From the NCBI GenBank assembly GCA_032622095.1, contig CP136064.1, positions 275,737,614 through 275,801,613 of the forward strand: DNA of 64,000 nt, given 5' to 3'. Below are positions 37,361 to 49,091 of the stretch, one piece after another; position 1 is the first letter of the stretch; the number at the start of each line of letters is the position of its first letter. A program made the translations under genes and the position numbers. Origin of the DNA: Siphonodentalium dalli. Lineage: Eukaryota; Mollusca; Scaphopoda; Gadilida; Siphonodentaliidae. A model generated the notes under the pieces. That model was not told where the DNA came from and made no database searches. It saw nothing but the letters and a program-made list of their open reading frames with translations.

Positions 37361-37445
37361 TTTGTGTGATCACCAAAATTAAGCAACATCGAGCTTGGTT
37401 AGTGCTTGAATGCAGACTGGCGATTCCGGGTGCTGCCAACTTTTA
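37361..37445 (+). pseudogene. 5S rRNA-derived sequence (pseudogene or 5S-type SINE)
   Basis: GATCACCAAAATTAAGCAAC, GAGCTTGGTTAGTGCTTGAA and GATTCCGGGTGCTGCCAACT follow the 3' two thirds of animal 5S rRNA (GTTAAGCAACGTCGG, CTGGTTAGTACTTGGATGGG, ACCGGGTGCTGTAAGCTTT), which holds its internal promoter. Substitutions throughout show it is not a functional 5S gene. GTAGTGTAGCAGTTGCAGTG upstream could be a tRNA-like head, which would make it a SINE. Confidence 0.62.
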
Positions 37446-37677
37446 GTGCGACTCTGCACTTCTCTCGTTCGTTCTGTTACACACCTCTAGCTACTTCTAT
37501 TCTACAGGTAATTATAAATTCTACTAAATATATAATATATTATACAGACTGGCTAGAGTGTCGTATACCGTACTATCCAAACTACTAAAGTACTTGTACA
37601 TGTACCATAGATCTATGCATTGCTTGTACAACGTCATTTGACACGTCTACATCAAACGTGCAGCCCTCATACTAGTA

Positions 37678-37785
37678 ATAGGCTACCGGTACATGGCAAT
37701 CAGCAATGCTGAAGCAAACTGGACCCATGGCAATGGTTGCCGTAGCAGGTTGCCAAAGCCAAAAAATCTGAATTGAGAGGACTGA
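37678..37785 (+). repeat. Dispersed repeat P, copy 3
   Basis: GGCAATCAGCAATGCTGAAG and CAAACTGGACCCATGGCAAT, about 80 percent like copy 1 by eye. Confidence 0.65.
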
Positions 37786-38342
37786 ATGTGCGCGTTCGTC
37801 ACAATAATAATTCCTGCCTTCGGGGCGTAAGTTGATAGACATTTCAGGTGATGGTGTAATAGAGTTATCTCTCATCGGTAGTGACTGGTGCTGATTAATA
37901 TGTGAGTATTTGATGTGATTATATGTACCTTCCATGTATGTAATTTGTGATTATATGTAACCTCCTATATATGAATAGGAATATTGTATTGTGTAATACT
38001 ATATATAGTATGTTGATTGATAATGTATACGAGTCTCACTCGGTGTGCCTTTGAAGGCAGAACTTCATGGTAAGATAAGATAAGAGCAGCGCCCGAGTTG
38101 CCGAAGCAATGGACACATATAATTCAAGCGCTTTCAGACAGCAGTTCTAAGGTAACTGGGGATTTGAATCCATGTAGGATGATCCATTTCCAAAATCTAA
38201 ATCACGTGCCTGGTTATACTACAGTTATAGTATGCATGGACTCGAAAGAGACTACTATTCTATAGTCCCATGTCCAAATATTATTACCAAACATGTGCAT
38301 GGCTCCAGACCATCAGTCATCACATATACCCCGCTGGACAAA

Positions 38343-38673
38343 ACAAGTGTCTATTGGCACCGCAGTGTATTTGCCGTTCGGCTGCGGTGTCAGAGTTTGT
38401 AACTGCAGTTGAGCACCGCGGCCGAATGGCAAGTACACTGCGGCCAAATGGCAAGTTCACTGTGGCCGAAAGGCAACTACCCTCGCGGTCGAATGGCATG
38501 TACACCGTGGTTAGATTTCTGGTTTGTATTGTCTTTTTGCATTTTGATGAAAGTACACCGTAGCAACTACACCATGCCGAATGGCAATTACCCGGTGGAG
38601 CCGTGGTGTACATGTAGTTGCATTTCGGCCGCGGTGGCAACGCTAACCGCACCGCAGTTAAGTGGACACTTGG
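38343..38673. mobile_element. Inverted-end element with GC-rich internal repeats
   Basis: CAAGTGTCTATTGGCACCGC at the left and GCACCGCAGTTAAGTGGACA then CTTG at the right. The interior has five or more diverged units of GCGGCCGAATGGCAAGTACA. No target duplication seen. Confidence 0.55.
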
Positions 38674-39558
38674 CTAAAAATTTAGTGCCGTATACAGTAC
38701 TTTAGCAGTTTAACTAGAAATTGGTATACGGTACTTTGGCAGTTAGGCTAAAGTGTCGTATACAGTACTTTACTGTCTTTAGTAACCTTTACTACTTTAG
38801 CATCCAGGCTAAAGTACCACAGGCTAAAGTGCCATGTACAATACTTTACTGTCTTTAGCTTTGTACATCACAACAGATTAGATAATACATGTACATGTAG
38901 ACCATCTAAAATGAATTAATTGTTAAGCACCGGGAGACCACCGGGAGTCCAATTGGCCCAGCTTGATGGTACCACTTGGGACCATGCAAGTGTCGCGTCT
39001 TAACAGAATTATTGCAAGGCCAAATTGACTCGGTAAAAATTACAAATCGTTCATTGATGTATTAGTTAATATAACAACATTTCAGTAAAGTTTAAGCATT
39101 AATTACCTATCACTGTAAATGGGGAATAATCCTGTTTTTCTCAAATGTATTGTCACTGTTAAAACAAATTAACGTGTTGAAATAACGACTTTTTCTTATC
39201 GTAAATTTTCGATTGTTTACCACCACTCCCGTGTGTGTAATAGTAGCCATAGAGCACACGTAATTAATCGCCATCCGCGGGCCCTGACGTTTTATAGTTC
39301 CAATATATTACCCACAGTGTCAGTATTCAAAGCAATCTATCATTGGTGTTGTTCGTGAATTCGATTATATTTAGATAGCGGCAGTGACATCCGTTTTTTA
39401 ACTAATTAGTTTTTATGAAGATCGCTTCAAAATCTAAAAGTATGTGTTTCATTGCGTAACAAGAGAGCTGGTCACTGGAATTACTACGCGGGTCAGCTTG
39501 ACCATCACTTCGTCCAGTTTCATTGACCTAGTTCTAATTCCATGGTCAACACCTGATG
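38674..39558. other. Spacer with GTATACAGTACTTTA repeats
   Basis: 38690-38860 has four diverged GTGCCGTATACAGTACTTTA units and TACTGTCTTTAG. The rest is unique sequence without gene signals. Confidence 0.45.
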
Positions 39559-39566
39559 AGTAATAC

Positions 39567-40540
39567 GGATCCGGGCCCACTCGCCCCAGGGCCAGCTCGC
39601 CCCAGGCCGTTTTTGGGGCGAGCTGGCCCACCTTTCAGGGGCGAGCTGGCCCGGGTATTTCATTTGTATTAAAGTTGTAAATAAGTTAATATATATTAAT
39701 ATATTAATTTCTTAAGTTCAGATTATGATATATTTCAGAGTTATGTCCATCAATTTTGACATTTAGATTACTTTAGGCACGTTTGTTAGCAAAGATAATA
39801 GCCATGCAGTTTATCACACTAGTTAGTTTGAACGACGAACCGGCGAATTCATAAATAACAATAATGAACTGCTTTCACATTCTGGATATTAAAGTTTCTC
39901 TTATTCTCTGAGTTCATCTCACTATCTCTGGAGTTTGGGAAACCCTTAGAACAGTAGAAGCCGTTATTATATCCCCATTCATATCCTATCAACAATAGAA
40001 GCAGGTTGTTTACACAGTAACCAATCGACTAATCACACCTCACACTCAAAATCAAAAATCAAAAATTATTTTCTCCAATGTATTTAGTATTGGAAGATTA
40101 TGTACCCATACTTGGTGGAAAAAGTGGGGGGGGGGGCACGTGCCCCCTGTGCCCCCCCCCCCGGCTCCGCCGCCCCTGCGTATATAAGCAGTGCAATATT
40201 TATCTGACATCATAACCAGAAATATGTTCCGTTGTATCTGCGACTATATACAACGGCAATGGCTCGACTCAAGCACATTTTCGATCGAGGAATGGAGTAT
40301 ATTCCGACATGACACATCTTGGGTATCAGTTGACCGATTTGGGTATCACTTTGTATGGTATCACTTGACTCGGGTATCACTTGACTGTAAGCCAGAGAAA
40401 GCAAGCAAAACGACCCCAAAACGACAACTTAAATAAGACATTATCCCTTGGGGCGAGCTGGCCCGGGGCGAGCTGGCTCGGGGCGAGCTGGCCCAGGTCG
40501 GCTGGGGCGAGCTGGCCCTGGGGCGAGTGGGCCCGTTTCC
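39567..40540. mobile_element. Non-autonomous DNA transposon with GC-rich TIRs, 974 bp
   Basis: About 39-bp inverted ends: GGATCCGGGCCCACTCGCCC at the left and the complement of GGAAACGGGCCCACTCGCCC at the right. A perfect 8-bp target duplication AGTAATAC lies at 39559-39566 and 40541-40548. GAGCTGGCCC occurs repeatedly near both ends (five times in 40444-40520). The family may be hAT or Merlin. No transposase. Confidence 0.93.
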
Positions 40541-41214
40541 AGTAATACCCATCTTTCATTCGCTTTAATAGTCACAAACTGAAACACAATCGGACATTTT
40601 GGTTTAGAAAGATGTGCCGAGTTAACTCGGAATGATGTAAACATTACCAAAATAGTCTATTCTCCTTTGATAAGATAGAGTAATCTTTCGTTGTGTTTTT
40701 AATTTAAAATGGGTGTCCCTATTTTTTTTAATATTTAGATATATAATGATAAGCCTGTAAACCAGCCATATGTACCCGTTTGTATGTGTACCCATAGCAT
40801 GGTAGGCTACACATAGTGTCGACGCCCGGATTGACACTCGTCGTTCGTCCGTCTGGACGTAGACATGCACTTTACGCATACATGGTGCGATAACTCAAAC
40901 AGTTTCTATCTGATCGGAACCAGTAACAATAACTGAAACATTTTTGTTTATCTGATCGGAACCAAATTTGTTTTGTGCGTTTCTGAGCCCAAAATAAAGA
41001 TTGAGTTCGAATAATTATGATTTTGATCCGATTTTTTTTATGGAGTTATGGCCCCTTTTTATATTCGACTCCTTGCGCTCAATTTAAAACAAAAAATAAT
41101 AATTTATTTTAATAGTAGGCCTAATAAAATAAAATAAAAAAAAAAAAAAAATCTTCAATTAAATTACTGATACTGGTAATCATTTAATCATCTTCTTGGG
41201 AACCACAGTGCTGA
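40541..41214. other. Repeat mosaic, no gene
   Basis: 40795-40870 (GGTAGGCTACACATAGTGTC, GTTCGTCCGTCTGGACG) resembles the inverse of 45000-45090. A-run at 41131-41149. Confidence 0.45.
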
Positions 41215-41708
41215 TTAAAGGTACTCAATCCGAACAGAGGGTCCCCATCTCAACAGATTCCAACAACAACAATCCGATCAGAGGGTCTTATATTACTATT
41301 TCTTTGGCTTTGGGGGTAAAAAATATTTGATTCGAGTCGAGGAACCCATCAAACAAAGCTCAGAGTTATTAGATATTTATTTTTGAAATTTGTTAGTTTC
41401 TCGAGATGAGTGCTAATAATTGCCGTCAGTTTCGTAACCCGCGCGAGATGTGTACACCAAAACACAATTCAAACAGACAAGGATGGATAACTCTAAAATC
41501 AAGAGGTAGGCCTAATAATAACGCTATTTTGACTGAGTTCTGGGCCAGAAAGTATTCCCGATAATGAAAAATAATAGATTTCTAAAATCGATATCTAACA
41601 AATCTGAGCTTTGATAGGTGACTTCCTCGACTCGAATCAAATATTTTTGACCCCCGAAGCCATTGAAATAGTAATTGAGAGGAGTTTTATCGGATTGAGT
41701 ACCTTTAA
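41215..41708. mobile_element. MITE family Q copy 1 (TTAA-flanked)
   Basis: TTAAAGGTACTCAATCCG to CGGATTGAGTACCTTTAA; long inverted arms with CTTTGGCTTTGGGGGTAAAA and its complement. Confidence 0.85.
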
Positions 41709-43397
41709 CCTGACATGGTATGAAGGGGCCTAGGTATTCAGGTATTAATTAACTCTTAATTCCCCACCCACCCTGTAAAGTGTAAACACATGTATGCTAT
41801 CAATATCAAACTTAAATATTGGCTAGCCAATATTAATTATCTGTACCTTACAGGCACCATTTTGAGACCCAGCTTGTTTACACAATGTCATGTTACTGCC
41901 AAGATAATTAATTATTCACTGCATGGCATACATGTTGATTCCTCAGAGTAATACAATGCTTCTATTATTTAAATTTATTTAAAATTAGACACATGCATGC
42001 TATAACTTATGCGCTTTTTTATTTGCTCCTTGGGTATGGTTGAGTGAATTTTAGGGGCCACGTATTAACTTTGAGGGCTATACGGTGTTTTCATGGATCC
42101 ATCTCGAGAACAGAAATCTGTGCTTTTCTATGTATGAAAACAATCTATTGAGTACTATAAACAATTTAGGGCTGTTGTCAGTTTATTATGTCAGGGGCTT
42201 TAAGGGGTTTTAAACAGGATTCAACAAGAGGATCAGAACTGATAGCACTAAATCAATTAAATACTTCAAAAATAGCTTTCTCCAGTCCAAGACAGCAGAT
42301 GTTATTAATACTTGGTGCGGATTATTACCATGAACCATAGCTTCCAAATTGTTCATATTGTCGTTTTAGGGGCCACAGAGCGCTTTGAAGGTTAATGATT
42401 TAAGCATTTAAGCTACTTGTAAAACATTGTAATGTATGAAACCATTTTATTGCGGGCTACATGTACCTATTGTCTTTTATATGAACTGTGGTAATCTGTT
42501 TCAAGTTAGGGGTCAACATCCTCATCATATTATAGCTCTGTATAAATCTTTCAAATTTGTATTGTCTAAATATTTTCCTTGAGAGCTATACTGACCACCA
42601 TGGTATGGACTGTGTTATGGGTCCTAGGGTATTCTAATGTTAATGTGACACTACTAGTACAAAATTGGCACTAGGAGCCATAAATTCAAATAATTTGAGA
42701 GTTTGTGTTATGTACATTTGTCTATACATTAGTCCAAGTATCTATACATGTGCTTCTTTATTATATAATGGTCACTATACTCTATAATTAAAAATAAAAA
42801 CTCTAGATTATGATTCCTGTCATAGCTTTTTATTATCGCAAAGGGGTGGGTTAAACATATTTTGATCGCGATGGGCCTCTCGTTATATTAATATGAAGAG
42901 CTTGATGCGACTACGCATGTATATCTTGGTATATTATTAATCATATTCATGAAAAACTTAAAGCATCACAAATTTGAAGTTGAATTACGCCTCAAATCGT
43001 TAGTGGTATAATTTGACTGAACAGGAGATCATAAGCCTTTCTCATAGCAGATTGCTAAAATAGCTAATATGTATACCACATGTCATGTAGACTCTATTTT
43101 AAAGAAAATACTTACCAAAATGACAAAACTTTTACTTAAAATTTGTCTTCAACTTTCTGCATAAATGCTCTTTATATGTCCTTATAATATTTTACCATTA
43201 TTAGGTGAAAAATAATAAGCAATATTTTTCCTATTCAACATATTTATCAAATTATTTATGAAACATTAAGATGTTGGAATTATTATTATATCACTTACGT
43301 TTTTACTGTGCTTACCTGTTGCATCATTCCTGAGTATGATATGCCCATATTAGTAACTAGAGAACACTGCAGACAAGGTTGGACACTCATGATCATA
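41709..43397. other. Spacer, 1.7 kb, nothing recognised
   Basis: The least repetitive stretch of the right half. AT-rich, stops in all frames, no splice-bounded coding segment seen. Confidence 0.5.
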
Positions 43398-43805
43398 TGT
43401 GACCCGCCATATCAAATCCAGTCGTATGTCAGGATTTTTTTACCCTGTGCCAATGCATTCTCTTATATATACAATTTTTTACAATTTTAATAATTTTTTC
43501 TTGTATTCTTTAACAATTTTATAATTTCACCCATACAGAGCCCCAGACAAACATGAGCAGACAACACTCTTCTATATGCTTCTATATATGTGTGGGGCTC
43601 CCTGCAGGGTAATGGATGTTTTTTATTTTATGTCCTAAAAATTGTAAGAAACATTTATTTTTTAAAAATGATAAAAAATTGTTAGGCCAATGCATTCTCT
43701 TATATATGCGAGGCGACCTATGGTCGACTCGCATATATAAGAGAATGCATTGGCACAGGGTACAAAAATCCCGACTTACGACTGGATTTGATATGGCGGG
43801 TCACA
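43398..43805 (+). mobile_element. MITE family B copy 4
   Basis: TGTGACCCGCCATATCAAAT to GATATGGCGGGTCACA, flanked by TA. The left hairpin lost its second arm (a break after TCTCTTATATAT); the right hairpin is complete. Confidence 0.88.
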
Positions 43806-44239
43806 TATTATACCAGTAGCCCGGCTGTGTAGCTATTGAGTTGGCTGATATTTTAAGCTACTTCAAGCAACAATTCATATCATTTAATTTCAAGGCACAT
43901 GCAAGTATTAAATTATTTTATTGATCATATATTCCACTCTCTATACTATTACATGTACTTCAGGCAGTGGCTATAAAGGTCTTATTCTTTCTCAGCAACT
44001 CTGCTCATCGATATTCAAGAAGAACCAGCAGTCCTTTTCATGGCTGAATATACGAGAGGCCAATCTCGATCGGCAGATGTTTAATCACTCCCTTGGCGAT
44101 AGTAAATTACTATGATCGGAATCATAATTTAGAGTTTTGATGTTGTATAGAGTATACTGTCATATACATGTACTATCACAGACAAATGCACATAATAAAA
44201 CAAACCATTAGAATTTGTGGGCCAAATAGGGAGACTCAC

Positions 44240-44307
44240 ATAACAGAATCCACTGGCACAGGATCTGTAATGCTGCACCAGCATAGCTCCAGTCATGAAA
44301 GGGTTAA
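44240..44307 (+). mobile_element. MITE family C right end
   Basis: CACTGGCACAGGATCTGTAA, GCTGCACCAGCATAGCTCCA, GTCATGAAAGGGTTAA. Confidence 0.7.
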
Positions 44308-44704
44308 AGATGCATTATCCAAATTAACGCTCCTAAATTACTATTTCTTTGGCTTCGGGGGTCAAAAATATTTGATTTGAGTCGAGGAACCCACCCATCA
44401 AAGCTCAGAGTGATCAGATATTGATTTTTTAAGTTTGTTATTTCCCCGAGATGTGCAATTGGACAGTCTCAGACAAAATTGCGGATAAAGATGGATAAAT
44501 CTAAAACCAAGTGGTAATACGGCCATATTTTGTTGAAAATGTTGATAAATAACAAGTTTTGAGAAATTTCATACCATAGTTGACAGTGGTTAGCATTATT
44601 TTGTTGCAATAAATTGATTCTGATAACTAAAGCGTATTTTGAAGAAATGTTGTTGTTGTATCTTGATGATATGGGGACCGTTTGATCGGATTGAGTACCT
44701 TTAA
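44304..44704. mobile_element. MITE family Q copy 2, at the TTAA of a family C end
   Basis: TTAAAGATGCATTATCC at the left, GATTGAGTACCTTTAA at the right. The left TTAA is also the TTAA that closes the family C fragment. Confidence 0.75.
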
Positions 44705-45383
44705 ACCATGTCAATGGATACCATGTTCCCCAAAGGAAGCAACAAATTTAAGTAAGCTTAGGTTTGATCAGCATGGCACCGCTGATACCGGTAATTCTTC
44801 CTGTATGTTATATCAAGAATGATATAAACCTCATTACATGGACAAAAATGTTCAAGAGCCTTCCTAGAGCGGAAGTTATAATGGTATTAGTTTAAAAATT
44901 TTGTTACTACATATATTTTTTTTTTAGCAAACAATTCAATGTAATTTTTTTTTTTACAAGTGAATTTGTTTTCGAAAAAGTGCCATAACTCCGTTAACAA
45001 AATGCAAAAAGTGTTTAGGGACGGACGTACAGACAGACGGATGGATACACGGATGAATGACGAGTCGACACTATGTATGGTACACATAATAAAACATAAA
45101 CCCATTTTGAATGACAAAATGTGACATCCGCATGTCAACAGTAGAAAATGATAACAGAATATTTGCAAATATCATCTTGCCCTCTGAGCTTTTACACCAG
45201 TCAATGGTTACCAAAACCATTTTATTTTGTATAGGATGGTAGGCCACACATAACCAATCAAATAATCACTGACATACTGCCCAGTCCACACTATGATGCC
45301 ACATAGAATGCATTGGCCAACAAAAATGAACACTCTACATGTACATGTATGTGCACATGCATCATTAGAATTGTGAGGTGAAT
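44705..45383. other. Spacer with a GACGGAC-type tail
   Basis: 44980-45090: GTGCCATAACTCCGTTAACA and GGGACGGACGTACAGACAGA, a mobile-element tail. No gene. Confidence 0.5.
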
Positions 45384-45753
45384 GTTATAGGCAGTGTTCA
45401 TGCTGCGTCAGCTGCCGTGAGCAAATTTTGCAAATTGCGAAAGAAAAACAATAGTGGCTCAACAAAATGTGCTAGTGGCTCAAAGAATTTGGATGTGTGG
45501 CTCTTAAATTAACTACCGTCGGACAGATTAAGTTTAACAATTATGTTGACAGCCTGAATGAAAGCACTCGCTAATTGAGTCTCGTCCTTATGCGACAGCG
45601 GCTGGTTGTAATTGTATCGCGTACAATGAATGGGATTTCTACTTCTACTCGATAAAAACACACTTTCTTGTATTGCTTTCACATCGCCAAACATTAGTGA
45701 AACAAAGAAAGGACACATATCCTATATCAGACTTTGCATAAACACTATATTGT

Positions 45754-45846
45754 ATACCCATGTCGATTGTGGATTGTGAGAGGGCCTTCTCTCAAAGATA
45801 AACGGCGAAACAGACGTTTTGTTCCACATTTAAACTTATTAATGAT
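45754..45846 (+). pseudogene. hAT transposase dimerisation domain, first part (broken)
   Basis: Translates IPMSIVDCERAFSQ, the conserved hAT C-terminal motif (IPxSNADCERxFS), followed by an in-frame TAA at 45799. The matching continuation lies at 46591. Confidence 0.82.
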
Positions 45847-45849
45847 AAA

Positions 45850-46588
45850 AGGTCGCAGACCACATGTCCCCGACTCGAGTGGTAAACTTCATGATTGGAT
45901 TTGTTAGAAGGATACTATTTGCAACAATGTTATACAGTATATAGATGTTGCAAACCACCGCAAAATTTCTTGGACAAAACAACCCGATGAACAAACACAT
46001 GCAAACGCGAAAAAAATTATATTTTTGTATTAGCTATATAGATGTTGCAAATCACCAACATGTTAGGAACAATATCCCAGAGTTTCAAATCTCTACATTT
46101 AAAACTGTAGGAGGAGTTGATTACACCATGAAGGTACCCAATCTCATCCAAAAGGCAAAAATGTTCCAAATTTTCTAAGTCGAAAACCCCCCAAAAATAT
46201 GGAAAAAATTATATTTTTTATTAGCTATATAGATGTTGAAAATCACCAACATGTTAGGAACAATATCCCAGAGTTTCAAATCTCTACATTTAAAACTGTA
46301 GGAGGAGTTGATTACACCATGAAGGTACCCAATCTCATCCAAAAGGCAAAAATGTTCCAAATTTTCTAAGTCGAAAACCCCCCCAAAAATATGGAAAAAA
46401 TTATATTTTTGATTAGCTATATAGATGTTGCAAATCACCAACATGTTAGGAACAATATCCCAGAGTTTCAAATCTCTACGTTTAAAACTGTAGGAGGAGT
46501 TGATTACACCATGAAGGTACCCAATATCGAACGCACGGACGCACGAGGGTCATTTCTATAGTCCTCCGACGGAAACGTCGGGGGACAA
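45850..46588 (+). mobile_element. Element K copy 2 with 177-bp tandem units
   Basis: About 3.3 units of the same 177-bp repeat as at 29.95-30.6 kb. The left end GGTCGCAGACCACATGTCCC and the right end, hairpin CCGACGGAAACGTCGG then GGGACAAAA, match copy 1. Confidence 0.82.
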
Positions 46589-46590
46589 AA

Positions 46591-46686
46591 ATTGCAATTG
46601 AAGAACCTCCAATGTTAGACTTTAATTTTGGTAAAGCATTTAATAAATGGGCAGATGTAAAATATCGCAGAATTTTCAATGTTTGA
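46591..46686 (+). pseudogene. hAT transposase C-terminal end
   Basis: 31 codons, IAIEEPPMLDFNFGKAF then NKWADVKYRRIF, stop TGA. It resembles the end of ZNF862/KIAA1586-like hAT proteins (xIEGPPLxxFDFxxAxxxW). It continues the segment ending at 45846 once element K is disregarded. Confidence 0.75.
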
Positions 46687-46930
46687 TTATTAATATTGTT
46701 GTTTATATTGTTGTTTTACCTACCAAAACCTGTTATTTATTATAATAAATAATTGAGTTAATTAGCTTGTGTTGTTCTTTGAATATGCTTAAATCAGAGT
46801 GGCTCCAAAAAATATGGGTTGAAAAAAATGTGGCTCAAGTAAATGAAAAGTGGCTCAAAAACATTCACAAGTGGCTAAGGCCGGTGGTGGCTCAAGAAAA
46901 TTTTGGGCCAGTGTGAACACTGGTTATAGG

Positions 46931-47380
46931 CCTAAGATGAAATCCCTATGCATAATTCATATTTTTATATGTTCACTCAGAAATATTTCAATGTTGGCAA
47001 AAAAGATGGGAAGCAGATACCTATGGGGGCTGTTTTTATGATTTTGCTTCCGATCATGCTACTACCATTGCACTGTTTTGGGTTGTATTAATGTTACAAT
47101 ATGTTAAATAGTAATTGCTAGAAAGAGCCAGGCTGATATAATTCTGCTTCATATTATTCTGATTTATTTAATCATTTTTGGGGGGTGGGTCCCAAAAAGT
47201 TGGCCTGGAAAAAAATAATATATATTTGCACATTGGGTGTGAGGGGGGGATCAGGCAGTGGAAATTATTTGTTTCACCCTGTGTCTGCAATATGCACAAA
47301 AACGTTTGCACTGAGGCCTATGAAAACATTTACACCAGTGTAACTTTCTGCAATGACAATGTAATCCTATGAGATGAAAC
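46931..47380. other. Spacer, nothing recognised
   Basis: AT-rich with a short G-run near 47180 and another at 47244. No gene signal. Confidence 0.45.
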
Positions 47381-47736
47381 TTAAAGGGGTACTGTACACA
47401 AAATCCGGCCATTTATGGGACCATCTCCTTTTATAATAAGCAGAATATATGCCACAAATGAATGAATGTTAGCCATGGATTAGTGCAAAATACACTTATA
47501 TGCTCTATGAACGATGTAAACAACATGGTAATTATCATGAAAATGAATATATGGCTGGAGTCATAAATTCATTTTCATTATATTTACCATGTTGTTTGCG
47601 TCGTTCATAGAGCACATGCGTGTATTTTGCACTCATTCATGGCTCAAATTCATCCATTTGTTGCATATATTCTGTTCAGCATAAAATGAGATGGTCCCAT
47701 AAATGATCGAATATTTAGCATAGAGTACCCCTTTAA
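47381..47736. mobile_element. TTAA-flanked foldback MITE, 356 bp
   Basis: TTAAAGGGGTACTGTAC at the left, GAGTACCCCTTTAA at the right. Arms almost fully inverted (GGGACCATCTCCTTTTA / TGAGATGGTCCC; CAACATGGTAATTATCATGA / ATTATATTTACCATGTTG). Confidence 0.88.
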
Positions 47737-47863
47737 ACTTTAACGTGACATATTAAAACTCACTTGTACCACCCATCCTGATAAAAGTCCACATCAATAC
47801 TTCAAACCTATAGGTTGGTCTTCCAACAAAACAAAACTTCTTACCTACCAACCCACATGGAAG

Positions 47864-49078
47864 AATGTAGGTAGGGTGACTGAATGTGGGTAGGGTGACT
47901 GAATGTAGGTAGGGTGACTGACTGTGGGTAGGGTGACTGTGGGTAGGGTGACTGTGGGTAGGGTGACTGTGGGTAGGGTGACTGTGAGTAGGGTGAATGT
48001 GGGTAGGGTGACTGAATGTGGGTAGGGTGACTGGGTAGGGTGACTGTGGGTAGGGTGACTGTGGTTAGGGTGACTGTGGGTAGGGTGACTGTGGTTAGGG
48101 TGACTGTGGGTAGGGTGACTGTGGGTAGGGTGGCTGTGGGTAGGGTGACTGAATGTGGGTAGGGTGACTGGGTAGGGTGACTGAGTAGGGTGACTGAGTA
48201 GGGTGACTGAGTAGGGTGACTGAGTATGGTGACTGAGTAGGGTGACTGTGGGTAGGGTGACTGAGTAGGGTGACTGAGTAGGGTGAATGTGGGTAGGGTG
48301 ACTGAGTAGGGTGACTGGGTAGGGTGACTGAGTAGGGTGACTGAGTAGGGTGACTGAGGGTAGGGTGACTGAGTAGGGTGACTGTGGGTAGGGTGACTGA
48401 GTAGGGTGACTGAGTAGGGTGACTGTGGGTAGGGTGACTGTGGGTAGGGTGACTGAGTAGGGTGACTGAGTAGGGTGACTGAGTAGGGTGACTGTGAGTA
48501 GGGTGACTGAGTAGGGTGACTGTGAGTAGGGTGACTGAGTAGGGTGACTGAGTAGGGTGACTGAGTAGGGTGACTGTGGGTAGGGTGACTGTGGGTAGGG
48601 TGACTGAGTAGGGTGACTGAGTAGGGTGACTGAGTAGGGTGACTGTGGGTAGGGTGACTGAGTAGGGTGACTGAGTAGGGTGACTGAGTAGGGTGACTGT
48701 GGGTAGGGTGACTGAGTAGGGTGACTGAGTAGGGTGACTGTGGGTAGGGTGACTGTGGGTAGGGTGACTGTGGGTAGGGTGACTGAGTAGGGTGACTGAG
48801 TAGGGTAACTGTGGGTAGGGTGACTGTGAGTAGGGTGACTGAGTAGGGTAACTGTGGGTAGGGTGACTGAGTAGGGTGACTGAGTAGGGTAACTGTGGGT
48901 AGGGTGACTGAGTAGGGTGACTGAGTAGGGTAACTGTGGGTAGGGTGATTGAGTAGGGTGACTGAGTAGGGTAACTGTGGGTAGGGTGACTGTGAGTAGG
49001 GTGACTGAGTAGGGTAACTGTGGGTAGGGTGACTGAGTAGGGTGACTGAGTAGGGTAACTGTGAGTAGGGTGACTGCA
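47864..49078. repeat. G-rich minisatellite (TAGGGTGACTG core), about 1.2 kb
   Basis: Units of 13 bp (GAGTAGGGTGACT) and 15 bp (GTGGGTAGGGTGACT) mixed with rarer 11- and 19-bp forms. The left part is richer in GTGGG units; the right part alternates with GGGTAACTGTGGG. The reverse strand has no stop in any frame, which gives 350-420 codon artefact frames. Confidence 0.92.
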
Positions 49079-49091
49079 AACATGGATATCT

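Larger units (their letters stand above)
45392..46922 (+). mobile_element. hAT element with decayed transposase, split by element K
   Basis: CAGTGTTCA...TGAACACTG ends with a perfect 8-bp target duplication GTTATAGG (45384-45391 and 46923-46930). Subterminal GTGGCTCAA repeats lie on both sides. It holds the last part of a hAT transposase in two pieces, separated by element K copy 2. Confidence 0.93.

Noticed and set aside
45509-45718. 69-codon minus frame within the hAT element
   Set aside because: Opposite to the transposase strand and without recognised similarity.
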